Positions 22,525 to 32,838 are shown, counted from the stretch's first letter. The stretch: DNA of 64,000 nt from Pelobates cultripes (GCA_933207985.1 OW240915.1:272382946-272446945); one strand, 5' to 3'. Numbers and translations are program-made. Notes: generated by a model from the letters alone, not told the origin.

Positions 22525-22900
22525 TTAAAGGACCAGTGCAGTCTCCTAGAGTACTTTAGCTTGCTGAAGTGCTTTACAGGTTAACTGGCTCTTTGTCTTA
22601 TTTTAAAAAAGTGCCAATTTCAATAGAAAACGCTGGGAAGGTTTCCTGCTCCCTTGTTTTGAATGTTCATTCAAAGCAGTAGTGAGTACTTCACATAAGA
22701 AACATTGGATACAGGGTTTCTCTGTGAGAAGCATTCTGTTGGTGGAAGCGAGGCTATTGCCGTACATGCACCCTATATTCCCAATGCTTCTCTATGAGAA
22801 TAATTGAAATGGTCCCTAAACCATCAGTATTGTTGGTCTCCTGGGGGTAGAGTGGAGCTGCAGACAGAAGAACATCTCAGTGCTGGAAAAACAATACGAG
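22525..22900 (+). mobile_element. T2-like MITE, 3' end lost
   Basis: It begins TTAAAGGACCAGTGCAGTCTCC and shares the interior AAAAAAGTGCCAATTTCAAT with the copies at 15468 and 36076. The matching terminal repeat is not visible, so the right border is approximate. Confidence 0.6.
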
Positions 22901-23239
22901 TAATTTATTTTGTTATTTTATTTTACTGCTTTTTTAAAGTAAAAAGTACCTAAGATCTACCCTAAAAAGGAAATAAATACATTTAGAGATCTTCTAACTC
23001 TCCTGATGTAGTGGATGCAAAAATAATACCCTGCAGATTCTAACTAAGAATTTAAAACATTCTAAAAACACCCTCTTCTCCTTCAATATACGGCTCCTCC
23101 TCTCTTTTCCTGTTGATAACAGGAACAGAGTGTAGAGCAGGTATGTCAAACTCAAAGTCTAGCATGGGGCAAATAAACAAGGTTTATGGGACGCAAAAAA
23201 CACAACTAACAACTATTTTCAAAAAGTACAGTATAAAAT

Positions 23240-23385
23240 AACCCCTAGCACCCCCCTCTACTAAACCACAGCACCCCCCTCTACTAAATCCTAGTCCCCC
23301 TCTATTAAATCCCAGTCCTCCCCATATACCAAATCCCAGTGCCTCCCTCTACTAAATCCCAGCACCCCCCTCTAGCCAACAAGCA
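23240..23385. repeat. Minisatellite with CCCCTCTACTAAATCCCAG units
   Basis: About six to seven degenerate units of roughly 20-25 bp, each reading close to CCCCCCTCTACTAAATCCCAG. Confidence 0.8.
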
Positions 23386-23607
23386 GGCTCCACTCACATT
23401 GCCGCTGCCAGTATGCGACTCCGGGTTCTGATGTACCCCAAATGGCGCCGTCCGCACCATGTGCCAAAGTGGATCCTCCCACTACTTCTTGAAACCCTAT
23501 GAAGGTGGAGAACATCGACGTCACGTTGGAATGTGACGTGGCGTTGCTTGCCTCAGTGCACCTCCAGGTCCTCCACTGTCCAGCCGTGGCCATTGCAACA
23601 CTGACCG

Positions 23608-24062
23608 ACACACACACACACTTACTGACAGATAGACACACACACACACAGGCACACTCACTGACAAACACACTGACAGACATACAGACATACTCACTGA
23701 CAGACACACACACACACAGACACACACGCTCACTGACACAGACACACACAGACACACACTGATACACACAGACAGACACACACTCACTAACACACACACA
23801 GACAGACACACACGCTCACTGACACAGACACACACAGACACACACTGATACACACAGACAGACACACACTCACTAACACACACACACACAGACAGACACA
23901 CACATTCACTGACACACACACACACACACACACACTCATTCACTCACTGACACACACAGACACACACAAACTCACTGACTGACACACACTCACTGACAGA
24001 CACACACTCACTGAAAGACACACATACTGACAGCCAGACACACACACATTCTTGCACACACT
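23608..24062. repeat. CA / GACA compound microsatellite
   Basis: Long runs of CACACA are interrupted by CTCACTGACAGA and CACTGATACACACAGACAGA units. A block of about 105 bp is itself duplicated (compare 23712-23790 with 23816-23884). All large open frames here, in both directions, are translations of the repeat. Confidence 0.95.
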
Positions 24063-24117
24063 CACATCGTTGTATTTATCCCTGGGTCCAGTGGGGATCT
24101 TCTATCTGGAGATCTGC

Positions 24118-24240
24118 TACCTCCTGCTCACTGCTCCCTCACGCGCGCAGTTTAGTGATGCCGGGTGCCAGAATATGACGTCATATTCCGGCATGCGGCA
24201 TCACTACAGACGGCGCGCGAGGGAGCAGTGAGGAGCAGGA
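24118..24240. repeat. Large imperfect palindrome centred on TGACGTCA
   Basis: The left arm runs CTCCTGCTCACTGCTCCCTC then GCGCGC, GTGATGCCG and GAATATGACG. The right arm returns through CGTCATATTCCGGCAT, GCATCAC, GCGCGC and GAGGGAGCAGTGAGGAGCAG. Arms are about 55-60 bp with a few mismatches and the centre is the CRE-like word TGACGTCA. It probably belongs to the hAT-like element that encloses it. Confidence 0.8.
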
Positions 24241-24299
24241 AGACTGAGCTCCTCCAGCTACCTCTCCTCCTGGCTGGGTAAATTTTAGCAGAATAGGCA

Positions 24300-27200
24300 C
24301 CTGCAATGTGGAGAAAGCAGGTGTTTACTCTACTTTAAAACTAAACATGTAATAGATCAGAGAAACCTGATGTGAGAATCACTGGTTTGGTATTTCATAA
24401 AATAAAGTGATTGACATGCCTTCAACAGTAAACAATTTGTGAGAAGATTGCTGCAATATAGCAAAAGATAACTATTTAACCATCTATTCAGTGATATAAC
24501 TTTATTATCCATTGCCAAAAATAAACACAAAACTAAAAGTTGTATCTATATGTTAATTAGATATAGTGACCCTAAAAATCAAGACAACAGGTGATATATT
24601 GTGTCTCTATATATTCCCTATTAGTATAATATACATCCCTTCACAATCATTTCATGATTTACAATATCCAAATAATCTGGAACAATCGTTGAAAAAGGAG
24701 AGGGGAGTTTCAGTGGAAAAAAACAATATTATCATGTCATTGTGTAGAATGTCAGTGTGTATCAGAGCGTGGGTGCATACTGTCAGTGAATATCTATTTC
24801 TGTTATTTCTTATGAATATGAAAGGGCTTTGAATATGTGGTGTCTTATCCTTTATTATGTTATGCCCGTGGCAGAATGCACAGCATTCCTCCTGCATGGT
24901 CCTGCTTAGCTCTGTAGATCTAACATATTGTCCTAAAGAAAACATGGAAGCAGGATGCGGGATGTGACATCTTACCATGGGATGGTACCAAAGAACTCCT
25001 AGCACCATAACCATTACAGCGGACTTTGGTTGGGAGAGTTCCTTTAAGAGCAGATATGTGTTCAGAAATATAAGTATGAGTGTAATAACCCCACCAAGCA
25101 TATATAAGACCTAGATCCATGCAAGGAGCTCCAGGTCCTCACCCTGTAATACTTGACAGTTACCCACATTTGGTGCCTATGCTTTAAATTCTTCCCCTGT
25201 TGTTCTAAATCTGGGTACAGACTGGAGATCAGGACCAAGATGTAGTGTAGAATGCCAGAAAATGGTTTTGATGTAAATAGCTGCTGCCAGTAACCAGGAG
25301 CGCACAGCTGGAGGTAGTTCTATGGATGGATCGCATTGCAAAGACGTGATCACGTGCACAGTACTGCAGTGAGAGCCATGGTGAAGATGTGCTGTGATCT
25401 CAATGAAGTATGACACCCAGTGGCTGCCTTACATGATGCAGGACTGCAGAACTGAGGTCCTCCCCATTGTAAGGAAGCAGGAGCTGACGATATTACAGCT
25501 ATATTACTTTACACAATTACAACTTACTAACACTTCTCATGTACACCCTGTGACGGAGGACCTGTACTCTGACTGAGTAGCTCCACTAGGTCAGCTCCGT
25601 CTCTACTACCAGGAACTCTGGAGCACTTCAGACCCAGTCGCTGAAGGTTGACTGGGGTCTCTGAGGACCTCACCCACTGGACCAGACTGCGGCTCTCTCC
25701 TTTCATTCAGGTATCATCCCCTCTGCCTTTCTCTCAGGCCTATCTTCGGGGGAGTCACTCTGTTACTTGGATCCCTGAACAAACCAGATAGGACACACAG
25801 TTCCCAATGAAACTAACATATAATTCTTTTATTTTTGGACAAGTACTAGACTTTGGTGACTTGTCCTTAAACATGTAGTGAAAGGAATTTAAATTACAAA
25901 TATACAGAACACTGGAGAATAAATAATTATTATTAATACATGAAATATATAATACAAATAACTTTTTAAAGAACAATACAAAACAACAATATGTACATTT
26001 AGCTACTTGTTTGGTTGCACTAATTTGTATACCAGCTTTATGTTAATTCAGTCAGTAGAGGACACTGCAGAGTTATCAAACTAACAATGCATAGTTTGTA
26101 AATTGATTGTTACCGTCCGTGTAGGTTGATTGCTACCTTTCAGGTGCTCTTGGGACCAGGCCGTACTCTGTTGGCAAAAAGCTAACCTTTAAGCCTCTCC
26201 TAAAGGTTGTGGTACTGGAGCTTCTGGCACACACCCATGAATTCCCATGAATACTGAAAACACTCCTACATTTATACATAGTGGCACTCCACACAAATAC
26301 ACCATTCACAGTGCAATGTGTGAGACAGAGTTTTATATCTGTGGAAATCTGTTCTGTACTAATATACAACAAACATTATATTTAGAATTTTACATTGTAG
26401 CTATTTTGGCAGTGACACATTAGTCTGTGTCCTCCACATTATGCAATGGCTGCGCAGTTGCTAGTTTTAAGCACTTAGTATACATGCCCTTAACTGCCAC
26501 ATAACAAGTGGGGGCATATGGAGGTAAAATGACTCCATTATAGTAATATGGGGTCTTAATAACCACAATAGGATTTTTGTTTATTTCATTATTTCTTAAT
26601 TTAAAAAAAAAAAAATTATGTGGTTGTGGGCTAGCGAGCACTGGCCAGTCACCACAAAATTAACCTTGACCCCTCTCAGCCAATGACTGATTTTAATTTT
26701 GCACAGAGTTGATATAACCTGGCTAATGACACCCGAATGACACTGTCGTAGGTGGAGTTACTTCTCTGGCAGATAAGGGGTTAAACTATGAACCGCTGCT
26801 CATACATTGAACTGGTCATGGTACTTGGAGTAACCCTTTAATAGACTGATCTTATTTTAGCCTACATTACTATATACTGTAGCTGTGTAACTACGTACCT
26901 TGTTCCCAGGTAAGTCAACCCCACTCAGTGCATAGTGTGAATAATACTCACAATTCAGAAGAGGTGATGGGCATCTTCCCATCTGTTGTTTTGGTTTTTC
27001 CTTGTACTTCGCAGGTTGGTCGCTGTTCATTTGTAAACAATATTTATAATTTAGCCTTTTTGTGAATAAATGACATGGATCAATCCATTCAGACCTTGTA
27101 CTGACTGAGGTTGTGTCTTATAGATTATGACGCACAGCAAATCTCAGACAGATTAATAGGGTTATTGAATAATCTCTGAATAGCAAAACTGAGACAAAAA

Positions 27201-27333
27201 TAAGTGATTTGGAAAAAATGTCCAACTCAGGTACAGTCACGTCTTGGTTTAATTGTGGTGATGTATAAAGAATAAAACTCACACCTGAAGGCTGTGCTAC
27301 ACATATTGCTTGCAAATGCATATAATGAATTTT
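24300..27333. other. Intergenic DNA with unclassified repeat-like stretches
   Basis: No coding gene was recognised. The part at about 25540-25790 is more GC-rich than its surroundings and reads like an old dispersed repeat. At about 26640-26852 a segment ends GGAGTAACCCTTTAA, which may be the right end of another TTAA-type MITE. The rest is AT-rich with no visible structure. Confidence 0.4.
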
Positions 27334-27340
27334 ATAACAT

Positions 27341-27462
27341 GACAGGAGGCTTCGTATTTGCATTAACTTTCTTTACTAGCTCCATAGCAGCAAAGAAAAA
27401 ACCCATTAAAGAAAGAACCAATCAGAGTAGAACAGAGGATATATAAGTCCCAGCGTAGCCAA
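27341..27462. repeat. DIRS left inverted terminal repeat
   Basis: From GACAGGAGGCTTCGTATTTG to CCAGCGTAGCCAA, about 122 bp, this is the inverted counterpart of 33234-33354. The two arms are nearly identical apart from the outermost part (GGAGGCTTCGTATTTGC at left, GGAGGCGAGTATTTGC in complement at right) and the length of an A-run. Such end-specific differences are normal for DIRS and are both represented in the internal complementary region. Confidence 0.93.
27418..27447 (+). promoter_or_regulatory. DIRS left-end promoter motifs: CCAAT box and TATA box
   Basis: CCAATCAG at 27418-27425 is followed by TATATAAG at 27440-27447, inside the left terminal repeat and pointing into the element. This would place transcription start near 27475, upstream of the GC-rich leader. 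Because the right terminal repeat is inverted, the same motifs occur there pointing inward on the minus strand (about 33249-33280). Function is inferred from motif and position only. Confidence 0.5.
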
Positions 27463-27599
27463 ACATTTCCTCTTTCTTTGCTGCTCCATCACAAGTCAGG
27501 TCAGAGTACTGATTTCTTTAAGATTCCTGTCAAGTTTCTTTAAGGTGTTTTGACTGTATGTTTTGCTTTAACTGTACTTTATCTTTTCTTATTGTTTTA

Positions 27600-28565
27600 T
27601 TTACTGATATGCTGTAGTGGATTGGGGGCCAGGGGGAACCTGAGTGGGACTACCCTCTCCTGTCAGGGGAGCTGTGCTCCCTTTGGGGCAGGGTACTGGA
27701 CTGAGGCTCTACGATCTCTCCCAGCGCTCTCCTCTCCCTGCTCGTACGGACTGTTTGTCCGACTACCTCCCACCCCCCTCCTCCCCCTCCCTTCCTTTTC
27801 CCCTATTCCACCGGGTGGCTACGCTCGCCACCCTTTTTTCCCTGCCGTCTCGCTCTGCTCGCGCTCTCGTAGAGCGAACAGGCGAGACCCTCGTCTCACA
27901 GGGCGCCTGCTTTCGCGGCCCGATCCGTTCGCGCCGTCGGCTTCAAAAGCGCGAACGGGCGGACCGTTACTGCTCGCGCCCCCCCTCCCAAGCCGTTCGC
28001 GGGGTTTTGCCGCGAACGCATATAATTTGCGAACGGACAGTTTCCCGAATTACACAAAGGGAATTCAGTCCGTTCGCGGGTTTCTTATGTGCACAGCGTT
28101 CGGCGGTTTCAGCCAGGCGAACGGCCGTTCGCGGCTAATCTGCCGAACGCTGGAAGGGCTCCATTTTTCGCGGGCTTTGTGCCTGATAGTCTCGCGAGAC
28201 CCGTGCGGCCATTTTGTGGGTTACCGGTTTCGTGGAGTATAACACCTATCAAGCAAAGGCTCTAGCTCTATCAAGCTTATTATTAATTCTGCTGTGGTGG
28301 AATTCGTTTGGGACCTTCACAGGTTGGTGTCATTGCCCCCTGGGGAGTGGGACTGCCAGTAGGGTTTAGCCCAATATCCTGGCTAGGGGTGAGCCCCCAT
28401 TGAGTGCTGCATAGCGGGAACTGTTAAAGCAGTTCCCTGTGAACCTGGGTGAGCCCCAGCGACTGGGAGTCCAGTACCACGCCACTGCGCGTTTTTTACC
28501 TTGAGTCCCTCCCGTACGGTCCCTCACCTGTCGTAGCTATACCTGTGCCTGTTAGTGCCCACGCC
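27600..28565 (+). other. DIRS leader, CpG-rich with repeated GTTCGCG words
   Basis: The leader between the left repeat and the gag ATG is unusually GC- and CpG-rich. From about 27845 to 28150 the words GTTCGCG, CGCGAAC and GCGAACGG recur about a dozen times in both orientations. Long open frames (27550-28242 and 27644-28138) overlap in different phases and have biased composition (Arg, Pro, Ser, Leu) with no domain, so I regard them as by-products of base composition. The gag frame has no stop between 28449 and the ATG at 28566. Confidence 0.6.
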
Positions 28566-30242
28566 ATGGAGGACACACTTAATACCAATGACCTTCAAGC
28601 AATGATCAACGCGGCGGTAGCTGCGTCTTTGGAAAAAGAGTTAGCAAAAGCGGCTCCTGCCCCCGCTGAATCTCATGCGCTGTCTAACAAGCCACACCAG
28701 GCTCACGAAGACTCAAATGAGTCGGATGACTCCACTAGAGAAAAGAAGCGCCCGGCGAAGCGCCACTGGAAGGGCGAAGCTTCCAAGCGAGCCGCCTTCA
28801 AAGGCAAGGCCCCTATGAAGCGCGATAAAGGCACTAATCAGATACCTCCCGTGTACGCTGGGGAGGCCTCCTCGGATGAGGAGCATGACGTGCCCCACTC
28901 TCTCTCCATTCTGGATGAGTGGCAGGCTGAAACCTCCGACTCTGACGAAGGCGATTGGGGCCCCAACGCCTATGTCACCGAGACATTTCTGGGTGAGCCC
29001 CAGCAAAAAGGAGATGCGGAACCCCCAGCCACGGCCACGCAGGAGCAGGAAGTATTCCTGGATTCCACGGGCCAGAGAATGTTTGATCCTAGGAAGATTC
29101 GCCACCCCCGCTCGGGTGAGTGGGCCCCACCTGATCATCTCATCCGCTTCATGCATTTTTGGATCAGAAAACCTTTGGAAAAACATATCCGTAAGAGGAT
29201 GCGGGCAGAGTGCCTGAGACCTACCCTGCCAGATAAAGTGACCTATACGCCGGAATTTGATCAGCTTATGCTGACCTTTATGGAACAAGGGGGCCGCGAC
29301 CCACGGAGGGGGATTGAGAAGAGTTTTAAGGGAGCTCAGGATAAACTCCTAGACACAATGGGCCCTTTGGCCCGAGTTATGTACCTGGCGGACGAAGCAT
29401 ACGCCAGAGCGGACTCCTTCACGGCAGACATGGTACGAGAATGGGCACATATCCGAGAGTGGGCCCAGAGGGGCTTTTGTTTCCTCGGTAATACAAATGC
29501 GGCCCTCTCTACGGAGCGGCGCCGGGCAGCACTTTTTCGTATCGACCCCAAATTAGCTGACCTCGGGGTCAAATTATTGGGCCCACAGGCACAGGGCAAG
29601 TTCTTTGGTGAAGCTTTTATGAAGGAACTGAATAAGCACGTAAACGTCTTTACCTCCTTGAATAGAGCCCGCACGTCCATGCGTAAGGTCTTCCGAGGTT
29701 CCTCCGCAAAGAGTGTTTTTTCAAGGGCTGGTCGGCAGCGGGGCCGTGCCGCCAGCCGGTTCTGGCCTTCAGGCCCCCGTATGGGCTTCCAGCACCAATT
29801 CTTCCCTCAACAAGGCTACCAGGGCAACGGAGCCAAGCAACCATTCCCCTATTACCAAAGGGGTTCTGACAGAGGACGGGGCGGTCGAGGACGAGGCCGT
29901 GCACGCTTCCCTACAGGTAAGAGACCACCTTTGTTCGGTACCTCATATAACTATGATTGCAGGCCGTGTTTCCCTTTTTTCCCAGAATTGGGCGCAACTG
30001 TCCTCGGACGCTTGGGTGCTACAGACCGTCCAAGGATATCGAATAGAACTCCGATCACAGCTCATTCAAAGATTTCCCCCTTATCCTATGCGTCTTTCGG
30101 CTTCGGACAATCGCCTCATAAACGGGGAACTCCGCGAGCTTCGCAGAAAGGGCACTATCGAACCGGCGCACACAAGGGGAGGATTCTTCAGCAACATGTT
30201 CCTCGTCCGCAAGAAGACCGGGGACTTCCGGCCAGTGATTAA
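28566..30242 (+). CDS. DIRS gag-like protein
   Basis: The first ATG in frame (GCCATGG, strong context) at 28566 opens a 558-codon frame. The N terminus (MEDTLNTNDLQAMINAAVAA) is followed by an acidic/Ser segment, a Lys/Arg-rich stretch (about residues 55-85), a predicted helical core (about 210-400) and an Arg/Gly-rich tail with RGRGGRGRGRARF at about 437-450, likely to bind RNA. DIRS gag assembles the ribonucleoprotein; this assignment rests on position and composition, because gag is poorly conserved. The part after about 29916 overlaps the RT frame and looks like a shadow, so the natural protein is probably about 450 residues, ending or being joined to RT near there. Confidence 0.8.
   Translation: MEDTLNTNDLQAMINAAVAASLEKELAKAAPAPAESHALSNKPHQAHEDSNESDDSTREKKRPAKRHWKGEASKRAAFKGKAPMKRDKGTNQIPPVYAGEASSDEEHDVPHSLSILDEWQAETSDSDEGDWGPNAYVTETFLGEPQQKGDAEPPATATQEQEVFLDSTGQRMFDPRKIRHPRSGEWAPPDHLIRFMHFWIRKPLEKHIRKRMRAECLRPTLPDKVTYTPEFDQLMLTFMEQGGRDPRRGIEKSFKGAQDKLLDTMGPLARVMYLADEAYARADSFTADMVREWAHIREWAQRGFCFLGNTNAALSTERRRAALFRIDPKLADLGVKLLGPQAQGKFFGEAFMKELNKHVNVFTSLNRARTSMRKVFRGSSAKSVFSRAGRQRGRAASRFWPSGPRMGFQHQFFPQQGYQGNGAKQPFPYYQRGSDRGRGGRGRGRARFPTGKRPPLFGTSYNYDCRPCFPFFPELGATVLGRLGATDRPRISNRTPITAHSKISPLSYASFGFGQSPHKRGTPRASQKGHYRTGAHKGRILQQHVPRPQEDRGLPASD
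29917..29962 (+). other. Candidate 46-nt GT-AG segment joining gag to RT
   Basis: The sequence CTACAG|GTAAGAGACC...TGATTGCAG|GCC has a consensus-like donor and acceptor 46 nt apart. Removing it shifts the gag frame exactly into the RT frame, giving FPTG followed by RVSLFSQNW. That is what is seen; that it is spliced is inference. An intron this short would be below the usual vertebrate minimum. Alternatives are a programmed frameshift, or separate initiation of RT at the ATG at 29953. Confidence 0.35.
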
Positions 30243-31980
30243 TTTGAGAGGACTAAACACATTTGTGACCTACCGCCATTTCAAAATGGAGGGCATCCAT
30301 TTACTGCGGGATCTCCTCCAAGAAAGGGATTGGTTTACGCGGCTAGACCTCATGGACGCTTATCTGACAATTCCGATCCACACGGACAGCCGTCCATTTC
30401 TCCGCTTCCTCTGGAATGGCACGCCATGGCAGTTCACGTGCCTTCCGTTCGGACTGAGCTTGGCACCGTGGTGCTTCACAAAAATGCTAAAACCGGTGGT
30501 ATCCCACCTCCGAACACGCGGGATCAGATGCATAATTTATCTGGACGACATTCTCCTGTTCTGCAGAACAAGGGAACTGGCCATCCGGCACACTATGTAT
30601 ACAGTACAACTGTTAGAATCCTTGGGCTTCGTGGTCAACAAGGCCAAATCCGCAATGATGCCTGCCCAACGAATCCAATTCCTGGGCTTCGAGATCGACT
30701 CCAGGTCTTGCACCCTACATCTCCCCTCAGCCAAAGTGACGGCTATCAAGAAGGAGATCCGCAGGGTTCTCAAATTGGATTCCATTCCGCTCCGTCAACT
30801 GGCGCGGATTGTGGGACTCTTATCATCTTCAATACAAGCCATATTTCCAGGACCCCTTCACTACCGAGCGATGCAACGGCTGAAGGCCAGCCTCCTCCGC
30901 CAAAATCCCACATACAACCAACCAGTCTCGCTGTCGGAAGAAGTATACCAAGAACTCCAGTGGTGGCTCCACTGCATGCAGGCCTGGAATGGTCGGGCCA
31001 TCTTCGGCAGTCAACCGGACTTCGTCCTGGAGTCGGACGCGAGTCACCTAGGATGGGGCGCCATGGATAGAGAAACGTCCACAGGGGGCACGTGGACACC
31101 ACAGGAATTATCGATGCATATCAATTGCCTCGAACTCCTAGCGGGTTCCTTTGCTATCCGCAGCCTCACAAAAGGGCAGTCCAATTGCTGTATACTGTTG
31201 AGAATGGACAATGTATCCGCGGTACGATACATCAACCGCTTGGGGGGCACCCGGTCGAGAACCCTGGCGCATCTGACGAAGGAAATCTTCGACTACTGCC
31301 TCCCGCGCAATATCATACTACGGGCAGAACACCTGCCGGGGGAGACGAACCTCACGGCGGATTGGTATTCCCGTCATTGGAGGGATGCCAGCGACCGGCA
31401 ACTGGATCCGGGGATATTTGCACACCTACAAGACCAGAAGGGACCCTTTCGACTGGACCTCTTTGCCTCACGAAACAACCGGCAGATCCCACAATTCTAC
31501 AGCTGGCTACCGGACCCGGACTGCTTAGCGCTAGATGCCTTCACTCAGCACTGGCCACATCAAGGGGCATATGCCTTTCCCCCTTTCGCCATGATTGCCA
31601 GAGTTCTCAATCACCTTCGCAGACGGAGGGTCCGACTGACCCTGCGGACGCCACTTTGGCCGAGTCAGCCCTGGTTCCCGGACCTTCTCGAATTGTCTTA
31701 TCAGGACCCGATCCTCCTACCGAACGACGACATTTTACTCAGGGACCCGGTGGGGAACGCACATCCGATGGTGTCAGACGGCCGTCTGACCTTAGTGGCC
31801 TGGACTCTTTCAGGGGAACCTGGCGTACCGACGAATTATCGTCAACGGCTAAAGACCTCCTTTGGGATTCCTGGGCCCCGGGAACACGGAGAAGCTATCT
31901 ATCCGCATGGAGAGCTTGGACCAGTTGGTGCGTGGGACGGGACTTGGATCCCTTTACAGCCCCTGTTTCCGATATCATGA
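29953..31980 (+). CDS. DIRS reverse transcriptase / RNase H, intact frame
   Basis: The ATG at 29953 gives 675 residues (MIAGRVSLFSQNW). The open frame extends upstream to 29713, but there it overlaps gag and has no ATG. The RT domain has RKKTGDFRPVINLRGLN (about residues 83-99), FTRLDLMDAYLTIPI with the first catalytic Asp, LPFGLSLAPWCFTKML, and YLDD at residues 196-199 as the catalytic box. RNase H follows with LESDASHLGWGAMD (Asp362), INCLELLAG (catalytic Glu) and LRMDNVSAVRYINR (third Asp). The LTADWYSR motif after RNase H is typical of DIRS. The enzyme copies the RNA genome into DNA. The frame ends within the recombinase ORF; overlap of these two ORFs is the normal DIRS arrangement. Confidence 0.93.
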   Translation: MIAGRVSLFSQNWAQLSSDAWVLQTVQGYRIELRSQLIQRFPPYPMRLSASDNRLINGELRELRRKGTIEPAHTRGGFFSNMFLVRKKTGDFRPVINLRGLNTFVTYRHFKMEGIHLLRDLLQERDWFTRLDLMDAYLTIPIHTDSRPFLRFLWNGTPWQFTCLPFGLSLAPWCFTKMLKPVVSHLRTRGIRCIIYLDDILLFCRTRELAIRHTMYTVQLLESLGFVVNKAKSAMMPAQRIQFLGFEIDSRSCTLHLPSAKVTAIKKEIRRVLKLDSIPLRQLARIVGLLSSSIQAIFPGPLHYRAMQRLKASLLRQNPTYNQPVSLSEEVYQELQWWLHCMQAWNGRAIFGSQPDFVLESDASHLGWGAMDRETSTGGTWTPQELSMHINCLELLAGSFAIRSLTKGQSNCCILLRMDNVSAVRYINRLGGTRSRTLAHLTKEIFDYCLPRNIILRAEHLPGETNLTADWYSRHWRDASDRQLDPGIFAHLQDQKGPFRLDLFASRNNRQIPQFYSWLPDPDCLALDAFTQHWPHQGAYAFPPFAMIARVLNHLRRRRVRLTLRTPLWPSQPWFPDLLELSYQDPILLPNDDILLRDPVGNAHPMVSDGRLTLVAWTLSGEPGVPTNYRQRLKTSFGIPGPREHGEAIYPHGELGPVGAWDGTWIPLQPLFPIS

Positions 31981-32737
31981 ATTTTCTCTCAACCCTATTC
32001 GAGGACGGGAAGTCGTACCGCACCATAAATGTCACGAGATCAGCTATCTCGGCAGCGCACGTGCCGTTTTTGGACAGGATCCGCTAATATGCCGCCTGCT
32101 ACGGGGCATCAAACTAAGGAGACCGCCAGCACCTAAATATCAACATCTCTGGGACGTGGAGATAGTCCTTCGTTTTCTCAGGGACTGGCCTCCCAACGAA
32201 CAGCTGTCATTGAAACAACTGACGGCAAAGTTCACCTTCCTGTTGTGCATGGTGTCCTTCCGGAGAGTGGCTGACGTTCGGACTTTGGATACGGACGCCT
32301 TCTCCATTGGACCCGAAGGAGTCACGTTTCACATATCTCAGCGTAATAAATCCAATACAACATCAGTGTTCTATCCGTTTTTCAATTCGGATCCCCAGCT
32401 ATGCGTGGTCCGGACCCTCCGAACCTACGTGTCGGCAACGGAAGGCTTACGCTCACCGTCCGCACGACAACTTTTGATATCATATGTGACTCCACACGGC
32501 CCGGTCTAGGTCATCACATTGGCCAGATGGGTCAGGTGGATTCTGGCTCTAGCTGGGGTGGATGCCTCATTTGGTGCACACTCCGTTCGAGGGGCAGCGG
32601 CATCATCAGCATTTTTAGCAGGCGCCTCTCTGGCGGATATCCTACACACGGCAGATTGGTCCCGGGAATCTACCTTTCGGACCTTCTATTTTCGCCCGTC
32701 ATCCAATGCCGCTTTCGCTCTTCTACCTAAGCGTTAA
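31780..32737 (+). pseudogene. DIRS tyrosine recombinase, frameshift plus stop
   Basis: The YR integrates the circular DNA copy. The N-terminal core-binding part is open in one frame up to about 32087 (LLWDSWAPGTRRSYLSAWRA, about 31860). After LDR at about 32075-32085 the protein continues in another frame (PLICRLLRGIKLRRPP) to a TAG at 32507-32509, beyond which the same frame resumes as VITLARWVRW to the end at 32737. All catalytic positions are still readable: Arg in CMVSFRRVADVRTL, His-x-x-Arg in AHSVRGAA and the nucleophile Tyr in FRTFYFRP. Apart from one indel and one stop the gene looks young. The exact start within the RT overlap is not clear. Confidence 0.85.
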
Positions 32738-32738
32738 A

Positions 32739-32838
32739 ACTGCAAATACGAAGCCTCCTGTCATGTTAAAAAATTGAAGATTATGCTAGCGCAGTGTACT
32801 AATAATCTTAATTTTAATAATGACAGGAGGCGAGTATT
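32739..32838. repeat. DIRS internal complementary region
   Basis: The first part (TGCAAATACGAAGCCTCCTG then TCATGTT) is the complement of the left end at 27336-27362. The following part, starting AAAATTGAAGATTATGCTAG and running to GACAGGAGGCGAGTATTT, is the complement of the right end (about 33334-33406). In DIRS this region templates circularisation of the cDNA, so it records both ends joined. It lies immediately after the recombinase stop codon. Confidence 0.93.

Larger units (their letters stand above)
23138..24290. mobile_element. Probable hAT-like non-autonomous element, one end visible
   Basis: The left end CAGGTATGTCAAACTCAAAG resembles hAT ends of the CAGGGGTGTCAAACTC type. Downstream come a minisatellite, GC-rich sequence and a large CA/GACA array, the kind of cargo seen in the two better-defined hAT elements in this window. 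The right end and a target duplication were not found, so the right border is uncertain. Confidence 0.45.

Noticed and set aside
23372..23943. Long Cys/Val/Ser open frames on both strands
   Set aside because: CA/GACA microsatellite translations.
27550..28242. A 230-codon frame upstream of DIRS gag
   Set aside because: Compositional by-product of the CpG-rich leader; it overlaps a second frame of similar length and has no domain.
29713..29952. RT protein starting at 29713
   Set aside because: The codon there is GTG and the frame overlaps the Arg/Gly-rich gag tail; the first ATG in the RT frame is at 29953.
30330..31102. Secondary frames within the RT/RNase H gene on both strands
   Set aside because: Shadows of the RT frame, without motifs of their own.
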